Below are positions 46,019 to 54,534 of a DNA stretch of 64,000 nt, in pieces; the first letter of the stretch is position 1; each line of letters opens with the position of its first letter. The notes beneath the pieces were generated by a model that worked only from the letters and a program-made list of their open reading frames with translations, ran no database searches and was not told where the DNA came from. Both the position numbers and the translations under genes were made by a program. Origin of the DNA: Rhizobacter sp. Root1221 (GTDB taxonomy: Bacteria; Pseudomonadota; Gammaproteobacteria; Burkholderiales; Burkholderiaceae_C); assembly GCF_001425785.1 (NCBI RefSeq), contig NZ_LMDI01000020.1:1-64000 (forward strand). The letters run 5' to 3'.

Positions 46019-46576
46019 TTACTGGTGGTACTTCGCCTTGGCCTGGTTGGTGCAGGCCGTCTTGGCGTCACCGGTCATCGCATCGCACTTTTCCGCCTCG
46101 GCCTTGTAGGCCGCCTTGTTCTTGTCCTCGGCAGCCTCGTTGCGGGCCTTCTTGGTGTCGCGCTGTGCCTTGGCATCGGCCTTGGCGGTGTCACGCACGG
46201 CCTTGGCTTCCTTCACGCACACGTCCTTGTCGTTGCCAGTCTTGTCGTCGCAGCGTTCCTTCGCGACGTCGTAGTTGGCACTGGCGATGTCCTCGGCCGC
46301 GTCGTAGCGTGCCTTTGGCGTGCCCTTGTAGTCGGCCTCGGCCGTGGCTTCGGTCTTCTTGCGGGCGGCCTTGGCCTCGGCCTGGCAGATGTCCTTCGCG
46401 TTGCCGGACATCGAGTCGCACTGCTTCTTGGCGGCCTCGTACGTGGTCTTGGCCTCGGCCTTGTGTTGGTCGTACACGGTTTTATCGCCAGCGGCCTGGG
46501 CGCCTGCAGCCAGCACGAAAGCGCCACACAGCGCGATGAGGGCTCGGGAAATGGGGTGGGCGTTGAAACGGTTCAT
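46019..46576 (-). CDS. Secreted alpha-helical protein with three Cys-pair repeats
   Basis: 185 residues. Signal peptide about 1-29 (LAAGAQA-A). The mature protein is very rich in Ala, Lys, Asp and Glu and should be one long helix or coiled coil. Three units share the pattern C-D-x-M/K-[ST]-G-[ND]-x-K-[DT]-x-C-x2-[EQ]-A-K-A: CDSMSGNAKDIC (about 53-64), CDDKTGNDKDVC (about 109-120) and CDAMTGDAKTAC (about 164-175). Spacing is about 55 residues. Each pair is apt to form a disulfide-closed loop on the helix. Such proteins are annotated as hypothetical in related genomes. Has its own terminator. Confidence 0.75.
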   Translation of the reverse strand: MNRFNAHPISRALIALCGAFVLAAGAQAAGDKTVYDQHKAEAKTTYEAAKKQCDSMSGNAKDICQAEAKAARKKTEATAEADYKGTPKARYDAAEDIASANYDVAKERCDDKTGNDKDVCVKEAKAVRDTAKADAKAQRDTKKARNEAAEDKNKAAYKAEAEKCDAMTGDAKTACTNQAKAKYHQ

Positions 46577-46808
46577 GTGTGTTCTCCTGGGTTTTTGATG
46601 CAGGGATTCGGCCATGTGCCGGCCTCGATTCCTTGCGAGCTGCAAGGCAAGCCTGTCAACGAAACGAAGGTTATGTTTCCACGCTCCAGCGGTCTGCCGG
46701 ACAAGCCGGGGACACAGCGTCGGACGGTACCTACACCCCCGCTGTTGCGGGTTCACCCTGAGGCGGGCATGCCCGACAATCGACGGCATTGCCTCCAGGT
46801 GCCAGCCC

Positions 46809-49613
46809 ATGCTTCCAGTGCGTTTGCCCGTTGACGAACCCCGCCGACTCGCAAGCTTGCAGGCCCTGGGCATCCTCGACACCGCCCCCGCGGCAAGCTT
46901 CGACGCCCTGGTCGAATCCGCGGCACACCTCACCAACTGCCCCAGCGCCGCCATCTGCCTGATCGACGAACGGCGGCAATGGCTGAAGGCCGCGTTCGGC
47001 ATGCCGCGCATCGAGATGCCGCGTGAACGCTCGTTCTGCGCGCACACCATCCTGCAGGACGACATGATGGAAGTGCCCGACGCGCGACTCGATCCGCGCT
47101 TCGCGCAACACCCCTGTGTCGTGGCAGCGCCCCACTTGCGCCTGTACGCCGGCGTCCCGCTCACCGTCGACGGCATGCGGGTTGGATCACTGTTTGTCGC
47201 CGACACCCGGCCACGCACGCTCGAACCGGCCGAACGCGACGCATTGCGGCGCCTCGCCCACGTGGCGGTCGACCTGATGGTGGGCCTCGCGCGGCTCACC
47301 TCGATCGAAGCCGAGCGCACGCGCCTGCTCGACTTCGCCCGGGCTTCCGGCGACTGGATGTGGGAGACCGATGCGCAACTGCGCTACACCTGGGTGTCGG
47401 GGGCCTTCGAGGCGGTCACCGGGTTGCCGCCGATCTCGGTCATCGGCCAGCCCATCGCCAATTCACCACTGCTCGACGCCCTCGGCAGCCCACTTGGCGA
47501 AGGCCGTACGTTCCACGACCTGCTGAACGATCGCCAGCATGTCACGCGTGTGCTGACCGACAAGGACACCGCACGCGGTGTATTGCAGATTTCGCGCAGT
47601 GCCGTGCCGGCCTACGATGTCCACGGCCAGTTCGCCGGCTACCGCGGCACGGCGCGCGACGTGTCCGCCCACGTGGCGGGTGAACGCGATGCCCACGTGC
47701 AGGCGGAACTGCTGCGCAAGCTGTCGTCGCAGGTGCCGGGGGTGATTTCGCAGTTCCAGCTGATGCCCGACGGCACGCTGCATTTCCTGTACGCAAGCGA
47801 CGCCTGCCGGGACATGTTCGGCACCGAACCGCCACGCGACAACAACGGCGGCGACAGCGCCGCGGTATGCCGCGCGCTGCATCCGGACGACGCGCCCGGC
47901 TGCCGCCGCAGCCTGCACGAAGCGGCCCGTTCGCTGACCCCGTGGATCCGCGAGTTCCGCACGTTGCGCGATGGCAAGGTGCGCTGGCTCGAGTCGCGTG
48001 CGCTGCCCGAACCCCATCCGGACGGCGGGGTGTTGTGGCACGGGTTCACGGCCGACGTGACGGCCCGCAAGGAAACCGAGCTCGCGCTGCGCACCGGCGA
48101 ACAGCGCTGGAGCATGGCCGCGGAGGCCGCCGGCATCGGCATCGCGCAGTTCGACCGCCGCACCGATTGCCTGTCGCTCGATGCCATCGCCTGCGCGAAC
48201 CACGGTCTCCCGGCTCCGCAGAAAGCCCTGCCGATGAGCGACTGGCTCGCCCAGCTCCACCCGGCGGACCGCATCGCGGCGCGGTTGGGGGTGGAGCAGG
48301 CCATGGACCGGCGCGGCCTGCTCGAATCGCGGTTCCGCCTGCTGCTGGCCGACGGCAGCGCGCGCACGCTGGAGATCTTCGCCCACTGCACGCTGGACGA
48401 CGGCGGCATGGTCACCGGGATGCTCGGCACGTGCCGCGACGTCACCCAGCAGGCCGCCCACGAGCAGCTCCGGCGCGACAAGGAAACCGCCGAACGCGCC
48501 AGCCGCGCGAAAAGCGAGTTCCTCTCGCGGGTCAGCCACGAACTGCGCACGCCGCTCAACGGCATCCTCGGGTTCGCCCAGCTGATGACGCTCGACCGCG
48601 TGCACCCGCTGGCACCCGACCAGGCGCGCCGCCTCGACAGCGTGATGCACGCCGGCCACCATTTGCTCGACCTGATCAACGACGTGCTCGACCTGGCCCG
48701 CATCGAACAGGGCGACGTGGCGCTTCAACGCGCGCCGGTGGACCTGATGGCTGCCGTGCGCGCCTGCATCGCACTGATCCAGCCGCTGGCGGACAACGCG
48801 GGTGTGCGTGTGTTGGCACCCGCCCCCACGCCCCAATGGTCGCTGGGTGATGCGCGCGCGGTGGAGCAGGTTCTGATCAACCTGCTGTCCAACGCGATCA
48901 AGTACAACCGCCCGGCAGGCCTGGTACAGGTCACCTTGCAACGCGAGAACGGCTGGGTGCACCTGGCGGTGAGCGACGAAGGCGCGGGCCTGACCCCCGT
49001 GCAGCAAGCCCACCTGTTCGAGCCGTTCAACCGCCTCGGTGCCGAACAGCGGCGTGTGGAAGGCACCGGATTGGGCCTCGTGATCGCGAGGGCGCTGGCC
49101 CACGCGATGGGCGGCCAGCTGGGCCTGTCGAGCAGCCCCGGCCGCGGCTCCACGTTCACGCTGTCGCTGCAGGCGGCGCCGGCCCCGTCAGGGGCCGTGG
49201 AACCTGACCAGACGCAACGGGAGGCCGCGCCGCCGCCCTCGTCGCACACACGCAGCGTGCTCTACATCGAAGACGAGCCGCTCAACCAACTGTTGATGAA
49301 GGAGCTGTTCCGCTCACGGCCCCACTGGACGCTGCACGTGGCTGGCGACGGCACCGCGGGCCTCGCGCACCTGGCCCGTACCCGCCCGGACCTCGTGCTC
49401 GCCGACATGAACTTGCCCGACATGAACGGCCTGGAACTGATCCGCCGCGTGCGCCACACCGCCGCCACCGCCGACCTGCACTGCGTGGCCCTGTCCGCCG
49501 ACGCGATGCAATCGCAGATCGACGCGGCGCTGGCCGCCGGCTACAACGCCTACTGGACCAAGCCGATCCACGTGCCGAAGGTGCTGGCAGGCATAGAAGC
49601 CCTGCTGCAATGA
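46809..49613 (+). CDS. Hybrid histidine kinase (GAF-PAS3-HisKA-HATPase-receiver)
   Basis: 934 residues. Domains in order: GAF (about 10-160, LASLQALGILDTAPAASFDA), three PAS modules (about 175-290, 300-420, 430-555), dimerisation/phospho-acceptor with His577 in FLSRVSHELRTPLNG, ATPase domain (VLINLLSNAIKYN, GTGLGLVIARALAHAMGG), and a C-terminal receiver with the acceptor Asp866 in LVLADMNLPDMNG. There are no transmembrane helices, so it is a cytoplasmic sensor; the opening GAF resembles those of redox or light-sensing kinases, but no ligand residue can be assigned. No phosphotransfer or response-regulator gene adjoins; the lone receiver at 32096 is a candidate partner by type only. Confidence 0.9.
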   Translation: MLPVRLPVDEPRRLASLQALGILDTAPAASFDALVESAAHLTNCPSAAICLIDERRQWLKAAFGMPRIEMPRERSFCAHTILQDDMMEVPDARLDPRFAQHPCVVAAPHLRLYAGVPLTVDGMRVGSLFVADTRPRTLEPAERDALRRLAHVAVDLMVGLARLTSIEAERTRLLDFARASGDWMWETDAQLRYTWVSGAFEAVTGLPPISVIGQPIANSPLLDALGSPLGEGRTFHDLLNDRQHVTRVLTDKDTARGVLQISRSAVPAYDVHGQFAGYRGTARDVSAHVAGERDAHVQAELLRKLSSQVPGVISQFQLMPDGTLHFLYASDACRDMFGTEPPRDNNGGDSAAVCRALHPDDAPGCRRSLHEAARSLTPWIREFRTLRDGKVRWLESRALPEPHPDGGVLWHGFTADVTARKETELALRTGEQRWSMAAEAAGIGIAQFDRRTDCLSLDAIACANHGLPAPQKALPMSDWLAQLHPADRIAARLGVEQAMDRRGLLESRFRLLLADGSARTLEIFAHCTLDDGGMVTGMLGTCRDVTQQAAHEQLRRDKETAERASRAKSEFLSRVSHELRTPLNGILGFAQLMTLDRVHPLAPDQARRLDSVMHAGHHLLDLINDVLDLARIEQGDVALQRAPVDLMAAVRACIALIQPLADNAGVRVLAPAPTPQWSLGDARAVEQVLINLLSNAIKYNRPAGLVQVTLQRENGWVHLAVSDEGAGLTPVQQAHLFEPFNRLGAEQRRVEGTGLGLVIARALAHAMGGQLGLSSSPGRGSTFTLSLQAAPAPSGAVEPDQTQREAAPPPSSHTRSVLYIEDEPLNQLLMKELFRSRPHWTLHVAGDGTAGLAHLARTRPDLVLADMNLPDMNGLELIRRVRHTAATADLHCVALSADAMQSQIDAALAAGYNAYWTKPIHVPKVLAGIEALLQ

Positions 49614-49658
49614 GACACGAGGCGCGAAGCGCGAGCCCAGGCGCGGCGTGTCGGAGGT

Positions 49659-49766
49659 GTGAAGCGGCCGAGCGAGCGGTTCGAGGTCAGCGCGAGCATC
49701 GCAGCCGTACTGGGGTACGGCGAGAAGCACAGCGCTGAGCTCGAATCGCGCAGCAGGCCGCTTCAC
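49659..49766. repeat. Long nested-hairpin intergenic element
   Basis: Outer arms GTGAAGCGGCC (49659-49669) and GGCCGCTTCAC (49756-49766) pair perfectly. Inside, GCGAGCGGTTCGAGGTCAGC pairs imperfectly with the segment ending GCTGAGCTCGAATCGCGC, and the centre is a CCGTAC-TGGG-GTACGG hairpin (49705-49720). The 108 bases can fold into one rod-like structure on either strand. Confidence 0.8.
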
Positions 49767-49783
49767 CCTCCCGCACCACAAAT

Positions 49784-49814
49784 AAAAAAGCCGGTGCTGT
49801 TCGCACCGGCTTTT
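49784..49814. terminator. Bidirectional rho-independent terminator
   Basis: AAAAAAGCCGGTGC-TGTTC-GCACCGGCTTTT: a perfect stem with A- and T-runs on both sides. It serves the kinase gene ending at 49613 and the convergent SWIB gene ending at 49837. Confidence 0.85.
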
Positions 49815-49836
49815 GCAACGGGCCGAAGCCCGCAGA

Positions 49837-50247
49837 TCACTTCAGGTGACCGTTGATCAGCTTGGTCATCTCGAACATCGAGACCTGGGCCTTCTTGAAG
49901 ATTTCCTTCAGCTTGGCGTCGGCGTTGATCATCGTGCGCTTTGCCGAGTCTTGAAGGTTGTTGGCCTTGATGTACTCCCAGACCTTCTTGGTCACCTCGG
50001 TGCGGGGCACCGGGGTGGCGCCAATCACGGCAGCCAGTTGGGGGCTGGGGGTCATCGCCTTCATGAACGCGGCGTTCGGCGTGCGCTTCTTCGCCGGTGC
50101 CGCGGCCTTCTTCGCCGGAGCTGCCTTCTTGGCGGCCGGCGCGGCCTTCTTCGCGGGTGCAGCCTTCTTGGCTGCCGGTGCGGCCTTCTTGGCCGCTACC
50201 TTTTTCGCAGGAGCCGCCTTCTTGGCGGGGGGTTTCGCAGTTGCCAT
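49837..50247 (-). CDS. SWIB/MDM2-domain protein with histone-H1-like Lys/Ala repeats
   Basis: 136 residues. Residues 1-55 are built of AAPAKK/AAKKAAPAK-type repeats, very like bacterial histone-H1-like or AlgP tails, and should bind DNA. The rest (about 60-136) is a SWIB domain: PSPQLAAVIGATPVPRTEVT, KKVWEYIKANNLQD, and MFEMTKLINGHLK. Stand-alone SWIB proteins occur in chlamydiae and some proteobacteria; a fusion to a Lys/Ala-rich tail is seen in some Burkholderiales. Probably a nucleoid-associated or transcription-related factor; direct function unproven. Confidence 0.8.
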   Translation of the reverse strand: MATAKPPAKKAAPAKKVAAKKAAPAAKKAAPAKKAAPAAKKAAPAKKAAAPAKKRTPNAAFMKAMTPSPQLAAVIGATPVPRTEVTKKVWEYIKANNLQDSAKRTMINADAKLKEIFKKAQVSMFEMTKLINGHLK

Positions 50248-50470
50248 GTTGAATTTTCTCCATCAAATGGTTGGTTGATGTGCCCGGGTTGGGTGAGGAC
50301 CGCATGAGCCCCCTGTTCTCCATGACCACGTGCGGAGCGAATACTACTGCGAGAGTGCTGCATTGAGAAGCAGTTTTCATAGGTAAAACGCGCATTCGTG
50401 CCCGGTGAGAAGCCGATTTGTCGCCCCTCTGCATCACCGGGCACGCCACGAGTGCGCGCTGCGCCGCCGA

Positions 50471-51151
50471 TCACGAGGCCGCGGACCACTCGAATTTGTA
50501 GCCCACGCCGTACACCGAATGGATGATCTCGCGGTGCGGCGAGACGTCGGACACCTTCTTGCGCAGCTTCTTCACGTGGCTGTCGACGGTGCGGTCCGAC
50601 ACCACGCGCGTGTCGCGGTACATCGCATCCATCAGCTGTTCGCGCGAGAAGATGCGGCCCGGCTGCGCGGCCAGCACCTTCAGCAGTTGGTACTCCACCG
50701 CCGTGAGGCCCAGGTCGCGCCCGGCCAGCGTGGCGCGCCAGCCGGCGTCGTCCATCACCAGTTCCTGCTCCGCAGGGTGGCCGCCGCCATGGGTGCGGCG
50801 CAGCACGGCCTTCACGCGGGCCACCACCTCGCGCGGGCTGAAGGGCTTGCAGATGTAGTCGTCGGCGCCCAGTTCGAGGCCGAGCAGGCGGTCGATTTCC
50901 TCGACACGCGCCGTCACCATCACGATGGCGGCCTGGGTCTGCAGGCGCAGGGCCTTGCAGACATCGAGGCCATTCTTGCCCGGCAGCATCAGGTCGAGCA
51001 GCACGAGGTCGGCGCCATGCTGGCGCATCCACTCCTCCACCTCGTCCCCGCGCGACAGGCGAAAGACCTCGAAGCCGTGCTGCAGCAGGTAGTCGCGCAG
51101 GATGTCGGCGATCTTGTCCTCGTCCTCGACGATCAGGATGCGCTCAGCCAT
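50471..51151 (-). CDS. baeR: Response regulator BaeR-like (OmpR family)
   Basis: 226 residues: receiver domain (ILIVEDEDKIADILRDYLLQ, acceptor Asp in LVLLDLMLPG at about residue 54, EEIDRLLGLELGADDYICKP near the end), then a winged-helix DNA-binding domain (LTAVEYQLLKVLAAQPGRIF, SDRTVDSHVKKLRKK, VYGVGYKFEW). The receiver closely follows E. coli BaeR in the stretch from VMVTA to REVVARVK. The gene overlaps the kinase stop by 8 bases. The ATG at 51151 is the family start. It probably activates the divergent macAB-type pump. Confidence 0.85.
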   Translation of the reverse strand: MAERILIVEDEDKIADILRDYLLQHGFEVFRLSRGDEVEEWMRQHGADLVLLDLMLPGKNGLDVCKALRLQTQAAIVMVTARVEEIDRLLGLELGADDYICKPFSPREVVARVKAVLRRTHGGGHPAEQELVMDDAGWRATLAGRDLGLTAVEYQLLKVLAAQPGRIFSREQLMDAMYRDTRVVSDRTVDSHVKKLRKKVSDVSPHREIIHSVYGVGYKFEWSAAS

Positions 51152-52661
51152 GGTGCCCTCCGCCTTCGACCACCGGAAACCGCAGGCGCCAGCAGAGGCC
51201 GCCGAGCGGGCTCGGCTGGGCCACCATGTCGCCCCCATGCGCCGACACGATGGCCTGCGCGATCGCGAGACCCAGCCCCGATCCGCCGCCCGCGCGGCTG
51301 CGCGAGCTTTCCACGCGGTACAGGCGTTCGGTCAGGCGCGGCAGGTCGGCATCGGGCACGCCGGGGCTCGAGTCCTGCCAGGTGACCACCGCGTGCGCGC
51401 CCTCGCGCGCCACGCGCACATCGAGCCGTGCCGGCGCGTCGGTGTAGCGCAGCGTGTTCTGGAGCAGGTTGCCGAACACCTGGGCCAGGCGGGTGTTGTC
51501 GCCCGACACGGTGGGGCGGCTGCCGGCGTCGAAGGTCACCACAAACCCCTTGTCCTGCAGCGCGCCGCGCTGGGCACCCAGGCTGTCCTCGACCGCCTCG
51601 CTCAGGTCGAGCGGCTCCCGGTGGTACGTGAGCGCGCCCACGTCCGACAGCGACAGCAGCCGCAGGTCCTCGACGAGCCGCGACAACTGGCCCACCTCCT
51701 GCGCGAGTGAACCGAGGCTCGCGAGGCCGAGCGGCCGCACGCCGTCCTGCAGGGCCTCGATCTCGGCGCGCAGCACGGCAAGTGGCGTGCGCAGTTCGTG
51801 CGCGATGTCGGCAATCCACTGCTGGCGGGCGCGCTGCGCGGCCTCCAGCGTGTGGGCTAGCTGGTTGAAATCCTGCGCGAGCTGGGCCAGTTCGTCGTAT
51901 CCGGTCGCCGGAATGCGCACCTCGTAGTGCCCCTGGATCAGCGCATGAGCCCCCTGCGCCACCCGCCGGATGCGCCGGGTGAGCCACCACGCCAGCACCG
52001 CGCTGACGGCCAGCCCGGCGATCAGCATGCCCACGGCGATGGCGGCAAACTTGCGGCTCTGCTGGGCCGAGAAGAGCTTCTCGAGCGACGCCACGGTCTT
52101 GACCCGCGGCACGTAGCCGAGGTATCCCACCACGCGGCCGCCGCTCGTGATGGGCTTCTGGACGGCATCGGAAACCATCTCCTGCCGGCCCACGAGCATC
52201 TTCCCGTCGGCGTCGAACAGCATCAGCCGCGGATCGATCGTGAGCAACGGGTCGGGCGGCGGCGGCCCGCCATACGTGGGCGGCGACGAAGGCCCGGGTT
52301 CGGCGGGCTGTGGCGCGCCGGATGCAGCGTCATCGGGGCGCCGCGAGCCGCGGGTGCCGAGCACCTCGCGCAGCAGGTCGAACCAGCGCTTGCGGTCTTC
52401 CGTCACCCATCGCCACTGGCCTTCACGCTGGTACCCGTCCGCGAGGCGCACGATCAGCGGTTGCAACCGGGCCTCGTCGGCACGGTTCAGGTATTCGACG
52501 AACCCCTGGTCGAAGCTCCAGCTGAACACGAGGAACGCGGCCAGCGCGAGCAGCGAATTGGCGCCGGCGACCGCGAGAAACAACTTGATGCGCAAGCTGT
52601 CGAAGCGGGCCGGCCATCGCCAGCGCGAGGCCGCGGCGGTCGGATGAAGCACGGTGGACAT
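51144..52661 (-). CDS. baeS: Sensor histidine kinase BaeS-like
   Basis: 505 residues. Two transmembrane helices (about 26-46 and 200-222) bracket a periplasmic sensor of about 150 residues (GFVEYLNRADEARLQPLIVR, ADGYQREGQWRWVTEDRKRW) as in BaeS. A HAMP linker (WLTRRIRRVAQGAHALIQGH), HisKA with WIADIAHELRTPLAVLRAEI and HATPase (NLLQNTLRYTD, GGSGLGLAIAQAIV) follow. The periplasmic domain carries an extra Pro-rich insertion (about 120-150, SSPPTYGGPPPPDPL). It senses envelope stress in relatives. Co-transcribed with baeR. Confidence 0.87.
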   Translation of the reverse strand: MSTVLHPTAAASRWRWPARFDSLRIKLFLAVAGANSLLALAAFLVFSWSFDQGFVEYLNRADEARLQPLIVRLADGYQREGQWRWVTEDRKRWFDLLREVLGTRGSRRPDDAASGAPQPAEPGPSSPPTYGGPPPPDPLLTIDPRLMLFDADGKMLVGRQEMVSDAVQKPITSGGRVVGYLGYVPRVKTVASLEKLFSAQQSRKFAAIAVGMLIAGLAVSAVLAWWLTRRIRRVAQGAHALIQGHYEVRIPATGYDELAQLAQDFNQLAHTLEAAQRARQQWIADIAHELRTPLAVLRAEIEALQDGVRPLGLASLGSLAQEVGQLSRLVEDLRLLSLSDVGALTYHREPLDLSEAVEDSLGAQRGALQDKGFVVTFDAGSRPTVSGDNTRLAQVFGNLLQNTLRYTDAPARLDVRVAREGAHAVVTWQDSSPGVPDADLPRLTERLYRVESSRSRAGGGSGLGLAIAQAIVSAHGGDMVAQPSPLGGLCWRLRFPVVEGGGHHG

Positions 52662-52821
52662 GGCACCAGCCTAAGTGGCAATCGGGCAAGGACTGTGGAG
52701 ATTCACCCCGCCGCCGAAGGTGGTTACATTTCTTTACGGCATCTCCTTTTTCCTTCCTCAGTGGGTTTGCATTCGGTGGCCACACTGGCAACCACTGGGT
52801 CTCTCATTGGTTTCCTCTTTC

Positions 52822-54534
52822 ATGAATGCTTCTTCTGTTCCGCGCAAGTCCTGGATTCGGCGGGTGTTGAATCCCTATACCTCGGCAGTGCTGGTGCTCG
52901 CGCTGGCCGGGGCGGGGTATTGGGGGTGGGAGAAGTTTGGCGCTGGCCGCAACCCCCGTGACCTGTACCAGATCGCCACCGTCCAGAAGGGCGACCTGGA
53001 AGACCTGGTCACCGCCACCGGCACCGTGCAGCCGCGCGACTACGTGGACGTCGGCGCCCAGGTGTCGGGCCAGCTGAAGAAGCTGCACGTGGAGGTGGGT
53101 TCGGTGGTGGAAGCGGGCGACCTGCTCGCCGAGATCGACCCCACGGTGCTCAAGGCCACGGTGGACGCCCGCCGCGCCGGCTTGCGCAACCAGCAGGCCT
53201 CGCTGCTCGAACGGCAGTCCGCCCTCGAACTCGCCACGCTGCAGGCCCAGCGCCAGCGCAACCTCATGGCCGCCGACGCCACCACCAAGGAAACGCTGCA
53301 GCAGGCCGAGGCCGCACTGCGCGCCGCCAAGGCCCAGATCGCCCAGCTGCAGGCCCAGATCGAGCAGACGGAATCGACCCTCCGGGCCGACGACGCCAAC
53401 CTGAACTACGCGAAGATCTACGCCCCGTTGTCCGGCACGGTGGTGTCGGTGACTGCACGCCAAGGCCAGACGCTGAACGCGAACCAGTCGGCCCCCACGA
53501 TCCTGCGCGTGGCCGACCTGAACACGATGACCGTGCAGACGCAGGTGTCCGAGGCCGAGGTCTCCAAGCTGCGCAAGGGCATGGAGGTGTACTTCACCAC
53601 GCTTGGCGGCCAGGGCCGGCGCTGGTACGGCGCGCTCCGCAAGGTGGAACCCACCCCGACGGTGACGAACAACGTGGTGCTCTACAACGCGCTGTTCGAC
53701 GTGACGAACACCAACAACGCGCTGATGCCCAACATGACCACGCAGGTGTTTTTCATCGCCGCGTCGGCACACGACGTGCTGCTGGTGCCCACCTCGGCCG
53801 TGACGATGCAGCGCGGCCAGGGTGGTGCCGGAGGACGTGGAGGCCGGCGCGAACGCGCGGCCAGCGACGTAGAACCGGCGGCGTCCGCCGCATCGGCTGC
53901 GGCTTCCGCACCGGCTGGAGCGGCATCGGGTTCCCGCAGGCGTGACCGCACCGCGCCGGCACCGTCCGCCCAGGTGGGCGTGGTGGCCGCGGCCACTGCG
54001 CCGGCACCGCGCGGTGACACCCCGGACCGCTTCGCCGGCATGAGCCAGGAGGAGCGCCGCGCCGCCTTCGAAGCCATGTCGCCCGAGGAACGCCAGGCCA
54101 TGCGCGAACGCCGGCGCGCGATGCGAGAGGCGGCCGGCGACACCCCGCCGTCCCGCCCGCCGGAAGCGGCCGCCTCGGCGCCACGCCGCGGCGCCACCAA
54201 GGCCTCTGCTCCGGATGCCCCCCCTGCCGCCGCGTCGGGCCCCGTCAACCGCGGCACCACCGGCGGGTTCGTGGGCAACGCCGGCCAGCGCGCGCCGCGC
54301 CGCGGCACGGTCAAGGTGATCGATGCCAGCGGCCACATCGAGGAACGCCAGGTCGAACTGGGGGTCACGACACGTGTGCAGGCGCAGGTGCTGTCGGGCC
54401 TGAAGGAAGGCGACGAGGTCATCACCGGCCTGAAGCCGCCGCCGGCCGCGAAGAACCAGGCCGCGCAGCAGGGCCCGGGCGGCCCGGGCGGCATGCCCCC
54501 GGGCGCCGGCGGCACGGGCAACAGGGGCCGTTGA
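52822..54534 (+). CDS. macA: MacA-like periplasmic adaptor of ABC efflux pump
   Basis: 570 residues. Domains: one N-terminal transmembrane segment (about 15-38), barrel-sandwich/lipoyl halves ([40 protein letters not shown]), a coiled-coil hairpin (about 110-200, rich in Ala/Gln/Leu), beta-barrel and membrane-proximal domain. It should join MacB to the outer-membrane channel. The chosen ATG at 52822 ([10 protein letters not shown]) gives a proper anchor. Unusual: an insertion of about 160 residues (about 330-495), Arg/Ala/Pro-rich with [21 protein letters not shown], sits between the VPTSAVTM strand and the final beta segment. E. coli MacA is about 370 residues. Confidence 0.88.
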   Translation: MNASSVPRKSWIRRVLNPYTSAVLVLALAGAGYWGWEKFGAGRNPRDLYQIATVQKGDLEDLVTATGTVQPRDYVDVGAQVSGQLKKLHVEVGSVVEAGDLLAEIDPTVLKATVDARRAGLRNQQASLLERQSALELATLQAQRQRNLMAADATTKETLQQAEAALRAAKAQIAQLQAQIEQTESTLRADDANLNYAKIYAPLSGTVVSVTARQGQTLNANQSAPTILRVADLNTMTVQTQVSEAEVSKLRKGMEVYFTTLGGQGRRWYGALRKVEPTPTVTNNVVLYNALFDVTNTNNALMPNMTTQVFFIAASAHDVLLVPTSAVTMQRGQGGAGGRGGRRERAASDVEPAASAASAAASAPAGAASGSRRRDRTAPAPSAQVGVVAAATAPAPRGDTPDRFAGMSQEERRAAFEAMSPEERQAMRERRRAMREAAGDTPPSRPPEAAASAPRRGATKASAPDAPPAAASGPVNRGTTGGFVGNAGQRAPRRGTVKVIDASGHIEERQVELGVTTRVQAQVLSGLKEGDEVITGLKPPPAAKNQAAQQGPGGPGGMPPGAGGTGNRGR

